A stretch of 64,000 nucleotides of DNA from Distichodus sexfasciatus (Eukaryota; Chordata; Actinopteri; Characiformes; Distichodontidae): NCBI GenBank assembly GCA_032718565.1, contig JAVGVS010000285.1, positions 249,404 to 313,403 on the forward strand, in the 5' to 3' direction. How positions within the stretch are numbered: the first letter of the stretch is position 1; the number at the start of each line of letters is the position of its first letter. The notes beneath the pieces were generated by a model. That model saw only the letters and a program-made list of their open reading frames with translations. It had not been told where the DNA came from and made no database searches. The translations under genes were made by a program, and so were the position numbers. This document shows, in pieces, positions 43,641-56,048 of the stretch.

Positions 43641-44542
43641 GATGCAATGAGGCTCCGGGGGTCGATTGCAGATTGTGTTTGATAAAGGAAGTGGGTTTTC
43701 AGCAAACTTGGAAATTGAAGTCTGCAGGGTTGTTCATTTGTTGGTTGCGCATCAAATTTCATACAGTACATTTCCAGCTCGAAGAAAACCAACTCAAACA
43801 AATACATAATAGAGGTGTCTAAAAATAATCTATTTTTGAAAGTGCAAATGTGTTAATTGTAAATGCTATTCAATGGAACTGTGTTTTTTACTGCTTAATA
43901 TTTTTATTCATAAGTGCAGATTAGAATATGATATTGTGAATAATATGAATTATATACGCCACTACCAACTGCTCCATGAGCTATCGACATATTAAATATC
44001 AGATATCTGCCTAAATCAACTTTGCTGTCTGAGCTGATGATTACCCTGTTCATCCTGATGTTTCAGGCCATTTTTGTCATTAATGATTGATAAGTTACTG
44101 ACATTTATATCTGGAAAATCTAGCCTTATTATAAAGCCTAAAACACATCTTGCCAAATAGTGATCCTGCATCACTGAATCACAACTGTTATAACATGTTT
44201 ATCGCTGCTTATTAATGATATAAAATTATTACAACCTAATTAACAACCTCATTAACAAATAAATCAGATTGTCCCAAAGTAACGATGGTTCGACCTGCGA
44301 TTATTCGATCTTACGATGACAATAGTGATGTACCAGGCAAATGTACCAGTGTATGCAGTACAATGCAGTATGTTGGGGCGCTGCCAGAATGTGCGACTCT
44401 CCCGCCTTGTGAGACGCCTGACGTTTGCCAGCGATGCGGCAGCGTTGTGTCGGTGTTTGGAGCGTGTTTTTTTAGTGTTTTTGGTGTTTCAAAGCCCAAT
44501 TTGGGCTGGATAAAGGGTTGAATGGGAATAATGTGTGTTTGG

Positions 44543-44565
44543 TACACACACACACACACACACAC
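44543..44565. repeat. (CA)n microsatellite
   Basis: Eleven CA units. Confidence 0.9.
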
Positions 44566-44689
44566 TTGTTTGAGTGCAAGGACGGAAGGTATGAGAAGAG
44601 GGCAGAAACTGAGGGTAAATGGGTTCAGTGGTTAGCTGGCCCTTGATGCTACTGTCCATGTGAGATAAGTTATAAGAATTAAGTTTGCG

Positions 44690-45060
44690 TATCTCGCTGA
44701 AGCTCTTAACCGCCTGCTATAATTGCCTCCCTTATTGGCGTTGAGTCCGCCTGAACACGTTAAGAAGATTTGCCTAAAGCTCTCCCAGCAGGTGACCTCC
44801 CCCTAACCTCTAACCCTGCTGAGTCTTGACCTTTGGCAAGACGGAAAACAGCTGCCCGTTTGGATCGAAACCCTGTCCGCCTGGGCCCTGGAGATATCGC
44901 ACAAACCTCTTTCCGTCTTACTCGCCAGAGCGAAATCGAATCGAATGGTGTAAATCGCCGTCTTAATGCGCAAATCATAATGGACTTGATTTTACAAGTG
45001 GCCGGCGAGGTGTGTCGAGACACTCGAGCCCCGAATTGCAATCAAGTGCCTTTGTTCAGG
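44690..45060. other. Candidate conserved noncoding element
   Basis: Repeat-free block ('accgcctgctataattgcct', 'cataatggacttgattttac') of the same character as the blocks at 34.0 and 40.3 kb. No coding signal. Confidence 0.25.
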
Positions 45061-46143
45061 CATTGTTAAATTTGAGTCGTTGAGATAAAACTACATTTCC
45101 TGAATCGCTTTGAGACGTTGGCCTCATTTTCTCTCTCTGGTTTGAGGTGCGAGTCTCAGTGCATTGTTTTTTACCCGTTTGTGTTGCCATAATATTGTAT
45201 TCACGGCAAATATTGAGGGTAATGAAAGAATGACCCATTGAAATTCAAATTAGGTGGAAAATCTACATTTAAACACCTTTTCCACTTCAACATGCCAAAC
45301 TCAAATGCTGGCGTGCCAAATTATCCTCAATAATGGAAATTAGCCGTTTTCGTCGCAGGTCCCAAGTCCAGTTGGCAAACTTGGATTGCCTCAGCTAAGC
45401 TGACTTGCAGGATAGTGAGGATAAATTGGCAGATGTAGGTACCAAGTTAATTAAGCAGCAGGTTAAACTGTTGGCTTGGGTCGCTCCTGGAGGCAAATGT
45501 AACTGGTTTTAACTGGAAACGTAAACAATGGCTGCTGAATTCAGTCTTCGGGTGTCTTCACCAAATTGGACAATAACAGTTGGGTGGAATCCAGTAAAAA
45601 AGTAAAAATCCTATTGGATTCACCTGAAATTTCGCATATACCATGGCTCGTCATATCTTAGAAATTAGCGATTTTTGCAGGCCTCGTTTGGTAATATCTG
45701 CTTGGCTTTGCCGAGTCAGGTCACAGGATTGTTGAAATTAATCACATGATTGACGAATTGCGATGCAGACGTGGGCGATTCATAACTGATTATATCATAA
45801 TGACATGGCTTGGTGATTTCTAGTTAAAAAGAACATCCCAGTAGTAACTATGGCTGCTCGAACGACGTGCAATGCGAAATAATGTAGAAAAATTGATGGG
45901 ATGCATCATGACGCATCGAGATATCGTATCGAATCGAATTGCCAACATGATAATCGTAATTGAGTCGAATCGTGAGACCAGCGAAGGTTCACACCGCTAC
46001 AGGATTGTAAGGCTAAATTGGCAGAGGAAGGTACAAAGCCAAGCTAAGCTAATTAGCCAGCAGGTTGTACTTCTGTCTTTTTAGAATCTCCTTAGTGTTT
46101 GTCTTGAGGCACATACAGTAAAGGTAGTTCTAACTGCAAATCA
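45061..46143. other. Gene-free region
   Basis: AT-rich, no repeat or exon recognised except a short GATATCGTATCGAATCGAAT stretch near 45919-45938, reminiscent of the MITE at 6.9 kb. Confidence 0.45.
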
Positions 46144-46271
46144 GGGGTGTGTTTCCCAAAAGCATAGTTGCTAACATATTGCTAACTGTGTTAGCAACAC
46201 TGTTAGTTGCTCATGTACACTATGTTAGTTGCTAACATAATTAGCACCTATGCTTTTGTGAAATGCACCCC
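46144..46271. mobile_element. Short MITE with GGGGTG...CATAG inverted ends
   Basis: Left end GGGGTGTGTTTCCCAAAAGC and right end (complement) GGGGTGCATTTCACAAAAGC enclose a few 'gttagttgctaac' units. It is the compact form of the inflated element at 52599-53512. No coding capacity. Confidence 0.8.
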
Positions 46272-47019
46272 AGAACAGCAGATGCTGAATCCAGTTGAAG
46301 CCTTGGCTGTTCCAATAGTGTCCTACAGGTCTTTATCCATTCAGACAGTCATCTGGTGGAATTCATTAAAAAATAAACACCACTTAGCATCTCTCGATTG
46401 AAGTCCCATGAATCGTCACACTAAAAAATCCACTTTAAGTAGTTTTAGGAGAAAATAATTACCTAGGAACTTAACAAAACCCAACATACTAGGAGCTATA
46501 CACTGGCACCATCAATCCATGTAAATTTTAGCCTAAACATTTTATATATTAGAAATGTAATGACTTTTGACTTTAATAATCAGTGTATTTAGCAAGTACA
46601 AGGACAAACGTCATTAAAAATCTCGTCTAGTCGCAGTAGCCCTAAGGCAGAGCAGCCTGCTTTGCTAACATGGAAACGGCTTGACGGTAGCGCATCTATT
46701 TTTGAACCATGTTTAAGGAGATTCATTTCCATAATCCCCATCCAGAGTATTTCCTGTACGTGTCTATATATTTATTTTTTGGCTCATCTAGGTTGAACCA
46801 GCCGACATTCTTCGCTATATTGTGAGTTTCCTGTTTTTTTTTTACAGTTTATTTTAAGAACGTAGCAGACAGTATGGCTGGACAGAGTGCCGTCTCCGAA
46901 AGCTTATGGTGTATGCAGTAGCCTATAGTATATACATACCATCAGTAGCGTAACAGTTTACTGTATGGCCTTCTGACGAAACGATTTTGCTTCTGAACTA
47001 AGTGTAATAGCTAGGGACT
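46272..47019. other. Gene-free region
   Basis: AT-rich; nothing recognised. Confidence 0.45.
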
Positions 47020-47240
47020 TGGTCCTGTGATCGGAGGGTTTGAAGTTGGTTCAAGTTACGGATCGGTAAAGGTACCACTGAGGTACTCATGACCAAGGTA
47101 CATCTGGCTATAGCACGTCCTTCCAAAGAGATTAGTCAAATCTTTTGAGGTTCTCCAGGGTTCCGTATTGGGTCCTATTTAGAGAAACAGGTTGTGCTGT
47201 GCTGTGTTCACAATGACAAATAATCATTCACTTTAATTTT
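47020..47240 (+). repeat. tRNA-derived SINE, truncated
   Basis: B box decayed ('gttggttcaagttacgga'), then 'cggtaaaggtaccactgagg', 'tactcatgaccaaggtacat', 'aatcttttgaggttctccag' and 'gtgctgtgttcacaatgaca'. Same family as the copies at 17.1 and 61.9 kb. Confidence 0.7.
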
Positions 47241-47362
47241 TAATTCACTTTAAAAAGAAATTCCTCTTCAAAAGTATCGAGCAACTGTCTTGTGAGCGAG
47301 TCAGTGTGCTCCTATTAGCGATGCCGCTTCATAGGAAAAGAGTCATGTAACGCAACATCAGA

Positions 47363-47393
47363 CTTATTATTATTATTATTAGTAGTAGTATTA
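47363..47393. repeat. (ATT)n/(AGT)n microsatellite
   Basis: Compound trinucleotide run. Confidence 0.9.
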
Positions 47394-47799
47394 TTGCATC
47401 CTAAATATATCAATATACCTTTGAAACTCAATATCGTGTCCAGTCTTACTTTGGAGAAGACATAAAAGCGAGGTCTTGACCCTCTGAGCTCGTAATAGAT
47501 CCCAGGCAACTTTCTAAAAGAGAGTTGGGGTGGAAGCATGACCTCCTGCTAAAATGATCAGTCGTGAACCTCTGTCTCTAAGGTCTCTGTCTCTGAGTGT
47601 AGTGGTGCCTCATCCAGGTGAAAGTTTGAAGAAGAGGAAAATTGGCTACAAAAAATTCGGCGAATTCACAACAGTAGATTCAGTAGATTTTTCAGTATTT
47701 TAACATATGCCGTGAGCTCAATTTTGCATAGTCCGTGCTTAAATCTCTGCGTAAAAGCCCTCACGAAGCGGAACAGCTCTTCTCACACTGCCTTGGTCC

Positions 47800-49620
47800 T
47801 GTTGCATGCATGGTGCGTTAATTAAACCGCCACGTTTCCTGTTTCCAGCGCTTCAGGAAGGAGAGCATTTCCTGCACGGAGGTCACTTGTGGACGGCCTG
47901 TGCTCTCTGCCCCGGCCCCCCGCCCCCTGCGGATGCCATCATCTCCGGCGTAGTAAATATTATCCCTCTAGACGCTTCCTCTGTTTAGGCCTAACCGCTT
48001 CAAGCATTGTACGGCGGTTTACGACACATGCTCCATGCATTCAATCTTTATTTTTCCCCTCTGGTTTCATTACATTTTTAGAACGGCGGAACGAGACGCG
48101 GGCTTACGAGGCCCGAGCGGCACACTTTTGGAACAGAGAGCGGTGTTTATTGTATGTCTAATCGTGTCGTTTTGGTAAACTGTCATCCGTCGGAGGCCCG
48201 CTTTCCACTTTCATTTCAGACGTGAGATTTTAGGGGAGTCGAGAGATTCTTCATATTTGTTGTCACATTCACGTAAACACCGCGACGGCGTCCTCGGAGA
48301 CCGGGTGTGCCGTTTTTTTACGGAAAAACAACGCCTTCCTTTTCTCCCTCCGGCCTGCGAGTCTTGTAAATTACACATTATCTTCCGCTATCACCTGCTT
48401 AATTAAATGACCTTTTGTTAGTCAGCATCAGTTACAGGGGTTTAGCCCTATTAAAGCAATAATCACATCAGTGACATAATTTCCATTTAATCAACACGCT
48501 AATTTTGGCGACGATGTCCCGGCGAAGCGCAAGGGCGCGGGGACACGTTACGTTAATAAACTCCACGTGTCGGGGTTCGGGTGACGACGACGACGACGAC
48601 GACGGATGAGCGCTCTCCTTCCCTCCCTCCTTATGCCAAGGGGAGAGGGGTGACTGCGTCGCCAAACGAGGGGGGCCGGGACGCGCACATTAAGTTCGCT
48701 GACGCTGTCCTCCCGAGACTGGCGAAAAACGACGGAGACAGGCAGAATTTATCATCCCTTTTTTTTCTTTCTCAGGGTGCAAGAGTCGATGCATTAGGGT
48801 GAGTTTATTAAGCGGTTGATGCCACATGCCAGCCCTCAATTTCTGAATATCATTAATTATTGCTTACGGTTCCCGTTCGGAACGAGACGTCGCGAAGCCA
48901 GGATTCGGGGGTTTGGGAATAAACTGGTGGCAGGAGGTGACATATAGAGGGAAAAAAAATGGCACGTTAGTCCCGCTTCCAGGCGGTTTAAATCGGGTCT
49001 TCAGTCGTCAGATAACTGGCGCTTTCCGGAATTTCATGTTGTCATTTTTTCCGCCCTCCTCCCTCAAAATACTCAATATATCATTAAAAAAACGACTTCT
49101 GACATGCTCTTTTAAATTTTTCGCCCCCCCGAGTGGATATAAGTTGGAGGGAGTGATTAAATTTTCCAAATTGCACCTTGCTTGCAGGAGTCGCTGCAGG
49201 AGCTCGACGGTGACATTGCGGATTTCAGTTAGAACCGTAAGCAACGATGACGGTGGGAAAAATGGCTCGGCGGAAGACATTAACAGGACTGGAGTGCTGT
49301 AGAATCACCTTTTCTTCCCTCCCTCATAATTACTCTCTAATTAGCCATTAGTTATTCGATTACCCCTTTTAATCTGTAGTCATGGCCATGGGTTTTTGTA
49401 AATGGCGGCTTAAAGTCGCCCGGCGAAACTGGTAACGGGCTCTAATTAAAGGCCGCGATGCACGGAGGATCCCTAAGAGACGAGTTTATTCTTTTTTTAG
49501 GGGGGTCATAGATATTCATGAGGGTCTTTAATTTGTAATAAAGTGCAAAAATTACCCACAAATATAGGAGGAGGCGGAGGCGGAGGCCTTTCCTTATTCG
49601 GCCACGGACGCGAGCGGGAC
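47800..49620. other. Cluster of candidate regulatory elements downstream of klf7
   Basis: About 1.8 kb, almost free of interspersed repeats, with many TAAT/ATTA motifs in GC-balanced DNA: 'cacctgcttaattaaatgac' near 48391, 'ccatttaatcaacacgctaa' near 48482, and 'ctctaattagccattagtta' near 49334. A (GAC)n run lies at 48582-48604. ORFs here overlap on both strands and have no known domains. Enhancer function is inference. Confidence 0.35.
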
Positions 49621-49875
49621 ATCCATTCTTTGGAATAATGCACCGCCAGGCACAAAGGAAGTCATTATTAGCTCCTGCAAAAGGGAACTATTGTTGCAAT
49701 GTTTTCGTCTTTGTTGAGAAGGAGAGAAGGAAGAAAGATAATTTTGTAGCGAGCGTCGAGTCTTTGAAAAATCTCCGCCGAAGTTTTTGGCAGCTCCTTT
49801 TTTTGATATTCCGTTCCTCGCCAGAATGTGCTTTATCGGAAGCAGAAACCACACCAAAGCGCTCAGAGTCTACCA

Positions 49876-49881
49876 TTTATT
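49876..49881 (-). terminator. Candidate distal poly(A) signal of klf7
   Basis: Minus-strand AATAAA at the end of a U-rich stretch (49900-50160 on the minus strand) that reads like a 3'UTR end. A second signal lies at 50138-50143, and further AATAAA words lie at 50860-50865 and near 50936, so several alternative ends are possible. Confidence 0.4.
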
Positions 49882-50596
49882 ACACATATTACATTCTTAA
49901 ATAAAAATGCTCCACTGAACAGTTCTTGCATAGATATCTTACAATACCAATTTAAAAAAGAATTATGAAACAGACCAGTAACAAAAATAAATTTTTATCT
50001 TCTTCCTTAATAAAGAACATTACCATACTAACATTATATCATACAAATAATAATATTTTAAACACTTTGTACAGCAAATAAAAAGGAGACCCAAAAATAA
50101 AGAAATAAAAAACCAAAACAAAACAAGGAACCCAATATTTATTTTTTGTTTTTAAAAAATCGGAAACGGAAAGGAAGTGAGCGTGAAGGTAGCAGGAAGT
50201 GTGAAGTGTGAAAGGTGGAGTGGTCGTGGTGCGTGTGAAAAAGGGTGACGACGGTTATGAAGATGGCGGATCGCTGTTGTGTTACTGTGTGTGTTCTGAG
50301 CGTGTGTTTTTGTGCGAGGGAAAGGGTTTTTGAGCGGGAGGGTCCTAGCGCTAACGGTGTGTGTGGAGGGGGAGAGGGGTTTGGGGGGAACTACATCCTG
50401 TACACATGTTGCAAGTTTAATGTCCTGCCACCGCCAAAAAACACGTACGAAATGTGACGTTATACTGTGCTCCCTTTTTGGGACCTCTTGGAGGAAGCGG
50501 CGGCCGAGCGAAAGCACCCGTTCTTCGGCGTTCGCGAAAACCGGAAAGCGTATCGGCTTGAGGTCTGTCGTTGGGTTTTGTTGCTCCCTGGAAAAA

Positions 50597-50625
50597 ATAT
50601 ATATATACATATATATATATATATC
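50597..50625. repeat. (AT)n microsatellite
   Basis: AT dinucleotide run with one interruption (ACAT). Confidence 0.9.
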
Positions 50626-50742
50626 TCGACTGCCTGGGACGTTCACTCGAGCGCTAACTAAAGCGACGTTGATGCGAAGCCGAACGCAGAGCCGCCCGAT
50701 CCCCGGTACCGTTCCAAAAAAAAGGTTTGGTGGGGCAGATGA

Positions 50743-50776
50743 AGATGATTATGATGATGATGATGATGATGATGAT
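50743..50776. repeat. (ATG)n microsatellite
   Basis: About ten ATG/GAT units. Confidence 0.9.
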
Positions 50777-51922
50777 GGAGGAAAGGTGTGTAGAAATGTG
50801 TAGATATCGACATGTAAAATTCGGACAAGCACAGAAGATAGAAACTCCCGAGGTGCACCTTTATTTTAATCACAAGACCACGCCGCAAAACCGTCTCTTT
50901 AACCAAACCGGCGCCCCGCCGATAAGACCTGCTGCTTTATTTTTACGCTATCATAGCAGGGCACACACTTTACTGAGAAGTGGTCCTTGTTTTTAATAAT
51001 GTCACGTTTTTAATAAGCACCCTCCCCCCCCATCCAATCCCGTATAAATTAGGGCTATAACCGTAAAAACGACTCAAACCGTTCCCTTTCCAGGAATTAA
51101 TTTCTTTAAAAAAATTCGTCATCTCCCTGCCTCCTGCAGTCCTGTGATGGGGGCGCATCTCGGAGAGGGGAGCGAAAATTAAGTCATGATGTGTGTGGAC
51201 GGTCGACAGTGGTGCGGAGAGGGAAAAGACTAAGCTAGCGGTAAGACACCGAGTGTGTATATGGTAATGTGGTCGAAATGGTTTCGGTTTGAGCTAAGAA
51301 CTGGAACACCTACGATCTGGGAATATTAAGGTGCTAGAGTCGAGCCGGGATCATTTGCCTATTTCACAACATCCCGCCGGTTCGTCGTTCTTAACTGTGC
51401 TTATTATTATTTTTTTTTCTTTAAAAAAAAGGAAACTGTCCTCCCACGTCTTACAAATTCCGATTGTGTCTTTTTGTTTTTACGTTCATTTCTCTCCAAA
51501 ATTGTAGAGAACTGCTTTTAGGGGGTATGGCAAAAGGGGGTGGATCTGAATACAGCCAAGAACGTTCTTTCGGACGTCTTTGACGCGTGTCGTCGAGGGT
51601 GACGTTTTATAAACGGGGCGACTTCGGCGTTGCAAAGTCTCCTTCTGAATCTCGGAGCTGAGTTGCACAGTCGCCTGTGCAGTGCACTAAAAGCAGTGCG
51701 ATTATCTCACTACTTCTGCAAACCTACCCGGAAACGGAAACAAAAGGGGACGCCTGCTCGATTCGGCGACCAAACCTGACGTGACTACAGTACGAGTACC
51801 GGGGTGGTCCTTAAAAACGCAAATATGATAATGCTAGTTTTAATTTAGACGCTACTCCACCCAAGTTTTAACAGTCAAATTTTTCAATCTTTTTTCCAGA
51901 TTTTCATCTTGTTGAGAGAAAA

Positions 51923-52094
51923 CAGCATTTCTCAATCCCAGTCCTCACGGACCACCGCTCTGCACAGATTCGGTATTTCCTGCGCCGCTGCACGCTGATC
52001 CTACGTTGCTAACAAGCTAATCAGTAGCATCAGGTCGGGAAAGCCGAATCTGTGCAGAGTGGTGGTTCGTGACGAGCGGGATTGAGAAACGCTG
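51923..52094. mobile_element. 172-bp palindromic MITE, hAT-like ends
   Basis: Ends are CAGCATTTCTCAATCCC and GGGATTGAGAAACGCTG (inverted, one or two mismatches). The arms continue with 'accaccgctctgcacagatt' and its near complement 'aatctgtgcagagtggtggt'. The CAGNG-type terminus suggests a hAT derivative. A clean 8-bp target duplication was not found. Confidence 0.75.
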
Positions 52095-52598
52095 CTCTAA
52101 AACATCAACAAAACTGACGTATTTGGTCAAGAACGCATCCTTACGGCACAAGATTAAAAGTTAAAAAAGAGTGCAGGAAAAACGGACATTTTAACTCATT
52201 TAAGGACCACCCCTGTGAGCTCGCGCCCCCCAAACCAAGAGATTAAGGGAAGGGTAAATCTGTGTATAGCATCTCAAAGGACGCTCAAAATATAGCAACT
52301 TATTATATTTTCAAAAACACGTCTCTCTCTCTCGTTTAAATCCACATCCAGCAGTTTACTTGCAGTCACGTACATCTTTGGGCAAAGTGTAAAGCATGCA
52401 CTTTGAGAGTCCTGCAGCTGATTGTGCATCGGTCACTGCTGCTGTTCGGGGGAGGGGGAAGTTGGGGGGGGAAAGACGAGGGGAAAGAGGGAGGCTGGTG
52501 CATGCTGATTGCTGTTCGGTCGGACTGGTTTAGTGTTTGTTTTCTGGAGGAACGTTAATAATCTTTTTTTGCAAAGAAAATGTCTTTTTAGTAGACCT

Positions 52599-53512
52599 GG
52601 GGGTGCGTTTCCCAAAAGCATAGTTGCTAAGTATGTTAGCAGCTAACATAGTGTACGTTAGTATCTAACATAGCGTACATTAGCAACTATCATAGCATAC
52701 GTAGCAACTAACATAGCGTACATTAGCATCTAACATAGCATATATTAGCACCTAACATAGCGTACGTTAGCACCTAACATAGCGTACGTTAGCAACTAAC
52801 ATAGCGTACATTAGCACCTAACATAGCGTACATTAGCACCTAACATAGCGTACATTAGCACCTAACATAGCGTACATTAGCAACTAACATAGTGTACATT
52901 AGCAATTAACATAGCGTACATTAGCAATTAACATAGTGTACGTTAGCAACTAACATAGTGTACATTAGCAACTAACATAGCGTACATTAGCAATTGACAT
53001 GGTGTACGTTAAAAGCCAACATAGTGTACATTAGCAACTAACATAGTGAACGTTAGCAACTAATATAGCATACGTTAGCAACTAACATAGCGTACGTTAG
53101 CAACTAACATAGCGTACGTTAGCAACTAACATAGGTTACATTAGCAACCAACATAGTGTACATTAGCAACTAACAGCGTATGTTAGCAACTAACAGCGTA
53201 CATTAGCAATTAACATAGCGTACATTAGCAACTAACATAGTGTACATTAACAACTAACAGCGTACGTTAGCAACTAACAGTAGACGTTAGCAACGAACAT
53301 AGTGTACATTAGCAACCAACATAGCGTACGTTAGCAACTAACAGTGTACGTTAATAACTAACATAGCGTACATTAGCAACTAACACAGTATACATTAGCA
53401 ACTAGCAAAGTGTAAGTTAGCAACTATCAGCGTACATTAGCAACTAACATAGTGTACATTAGCAACGTAGTTAGCAATACGTTAGCAGCTATCATCTTGG
53501 GAGACGCCCCCC
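52599..53512. mobile_element. 914-bp MITE inflated by about 38 copies of a 22-bp unit
   Basis: Left end GGGGGTGCGTTTCCCAAAAG and right end (complement) GGGGGGCGTCTCCCAAGATG match the short element at 46144-46271. The interior (about 52625-53490) is a tandem array of CATAGCGTACATTAGCAACT plus AA (22 bp), with variants CATAGTGTACATTAGCAACT, deletion forms lacking CATAG, and exchanges of CAACT for CACCT or CAATT. It lies inside the candidate klf7 3'UTR. Confidence 0.9.
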
Positions 53513-55494
53513 TGGGCAGTGTCGCATATTGTCTACCATTGTCGCTAGTTTGCTTAGGAAACTAATCTTGAAAGAAAATATTGTTTATATAGGATGATAT
53601 TCTTGACAGTTTTTGCAGTATAGAGACCGGATGTTATCTATGACATGTCCATCTGGCCGCGTTGGTATCAAACGAGGAAATTGCGATAAAGTTATTGCGT
53701 TTTTTTTTGTTGTTGTTGCGGCATAGAAACGCAGCTGCCTATGTTAATGAAAATGTATCTTTAACGTTAAGCACTAGCAGAAATAGGTTTAGCTGGTGTA
53801 AATTTGTAAGCAGAGAATATTAGCTTTAGTATGAAGACCTTTAAAAACGCAACTTGTGGTGGTATCGAGTGTTTGCGGAAACTGGCTGATTATTAGAGTT
53901 AGCTAGGAATGTAGCGTCAGTAGTTGGCATTTTTAAGCGGAGCCTACGATGAAATTCGGGACAAATTCTCCAGCTCAGAGACGAAAAATCACTGCAACTG
54001 GTCATGTTAGCGTGGTCAAGTGCTGGCCGAAACTGGCTGCAGTGTTAGCTAGTTGTATAGTTAGCTAACAACTGTCAACAATTTCCTCAAAGTGGACTAT
54101 GAGAGTAGCTAGCAGTCTTGTTGTTAGCCAGGGGAACTTGAGCTAGCCAAAAGTTAGAAACAGCAGTCGTTCTCGACTTTGTCTAAAATATAGACACAAG
54201 AACAAATGTACAACCGTAGACAATCCACTCCACTGCCCAGTTCTACTTGTGACCTCCATTGTTAACGACGAATTTTACAACTTTGAACCAACAGTGCTGC
54301 GTGCGCTGCCGGCGCCCTGCCGATTTACGCTGCTTTGTCGAAAAATGCTACCTCGTAGGCTTCGATTTGCTGTAACGTTTTAAATAAAGCTACTATTATA
54401 GGAGCATTATTTGATAGGGGCTGACACACTTTCAAATGAACGCACCACAATCCTACCTGACAAAACGGCATTTATTGTGACGATACCAGTTTCGTTGGAC
54501 GTTTAAATATGAATGATTAATCATTTAACATTCGGTAGAACTTTTAACCGGCTAAGAAATAGCCGAGCGGTTAACACGCACTTATTGCAAGCTACATTTG
54601 CACCACCGCTACGTGTATATGCAGATATTCAAATCTTTACTAATACAGATTTAAATAAAGATTTAAAATATTCCTCTTATCATCAACCAAAGTCTCATCG
54701 TCAAGGTAGCACAGATTTATGGGCGTGAAACGGATTTATTTCGCTAGGTAGCATGTTTCGATGGGTAGCATATTCCGACAGAACGCGGCTCTTAGAGATT
54801 TGTGCGCTCGCTAAAATGTTTGTCAGCTTCTTGTGGGTCGTCAGAATATGACACTGTTTTCTGGTTTGGCCTTGTCCCAAAATGGCGCGTCGTCAAACCC
54901 TCGTAGGAGCTGTGGGAGACTAAAATGCCGGTTGCGACGCTCAAGTACAAGTGGAAACAGGGTGGTTTACGGAGGAGAAATTCCCAAAATCGCTGCTGCA
55001 GTTTCCGGAAAAGTTGGAATCCCGCCGCCGACGGCCCAAAAAAAGTTCCAAACTCGTCCCGCAACTATTAATCGGCGACGTTAATGACACCCCTCACCGG
55101 TATTCCTCATGGAATGTGTCCCGTTTTGCCAGCATCTAACAAGCTTTACAATCGTCAAACCAAACGCGCGCCGCCTCCAGCGGAAAGTGCCAAGCGTTTA
55201 AAAATAAAAACAACGAAACAACAAGGTAAAACCGCAATTTTGATTGTACGCAGAGAGAGGGAGGGGGGAGGTGTCAAAACCGAAACGAAAAAAAAAGAAC
55301 GTGGTCCCTCCACGCCGATTTTGGCTTTTGCATCTCAGAGGAGAAAGAAAATGAAACGCGATGACGCAAAAGCGAGAGATATTCAACGTACAAATCCCAA
55401 CCAAAAAACGAACCAAAAAAAAACAACAACCAGGTGGCAAAACGCAGGTTTGCCGGAAAATCCTTGCGGTTGAAGAGTAGTGTGTGGTTTTGTA

Positions 55495-55522
<28 letters not shown>
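55495..55522. repeat. (GT)n microsatellite
   Basis: Fourteen GT units. Confidence 0.9.
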
Positions 55523-55526
<4 letters not shown>

Positions 55527-56001
55527 GTGTGTGCGTCGGTGGAGAAAGAGCTGCCTCGAGCAGATATGGTGAACGCCACCTGGCTGTTAAGCTTTAGGGG
55601 CAGTTATACACTGAGGGTTTTTGGTATCGATCGCGGTTTATGTTCCCCTGAAGACCGACGCCGGTCCGTGGTTTTTGTCGCGTGAAACATGGCGGATCGC
55701 CGATGGCTTTTTGATATTCCCTCCCTCCTTTTCATCCTCACCTCTCTTTCTCCTCCTCTCCCCGTTTTCCACCAGCCTTACTCGGAGGCGAGGGGCCCGG
55801 CGACTTTTAACGGGCCGGATCGGTTCGGTTCGGTTCGGTTGAACCTCACCACCGCCGGCGGACTTTTGACGGCAAAATAACGTTCGAGTCTCGAAGTCAC
55901 CCCCGAAAATAGCCGACTTCAAAGCCGATTTAGGCAAGAAAGCGTGTAAAAAGCCTAAATGCGAAGATACCGGAGTAGAACGAATAAAGGCGGGAAGCAA
56001 T

Positions 56002-56048
56002 CTGTGTGTGTGTGTTGTGTGTGTGCATGTGTGTGTGTGTGTGTGTGA
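56002..56048. repeat. (GT)n microsatellite, interrupted
   Basis: GT run broken by TTGT and GCAT. Confidence 0.9.

Noticed and set aside
52625..53490. Regular 22-bp repeats resembling a CRISPR array
   Set aside because: The units are contiguous with no unique spacers, lie between transposon inverted ends, and sit in a vertebrate genome.
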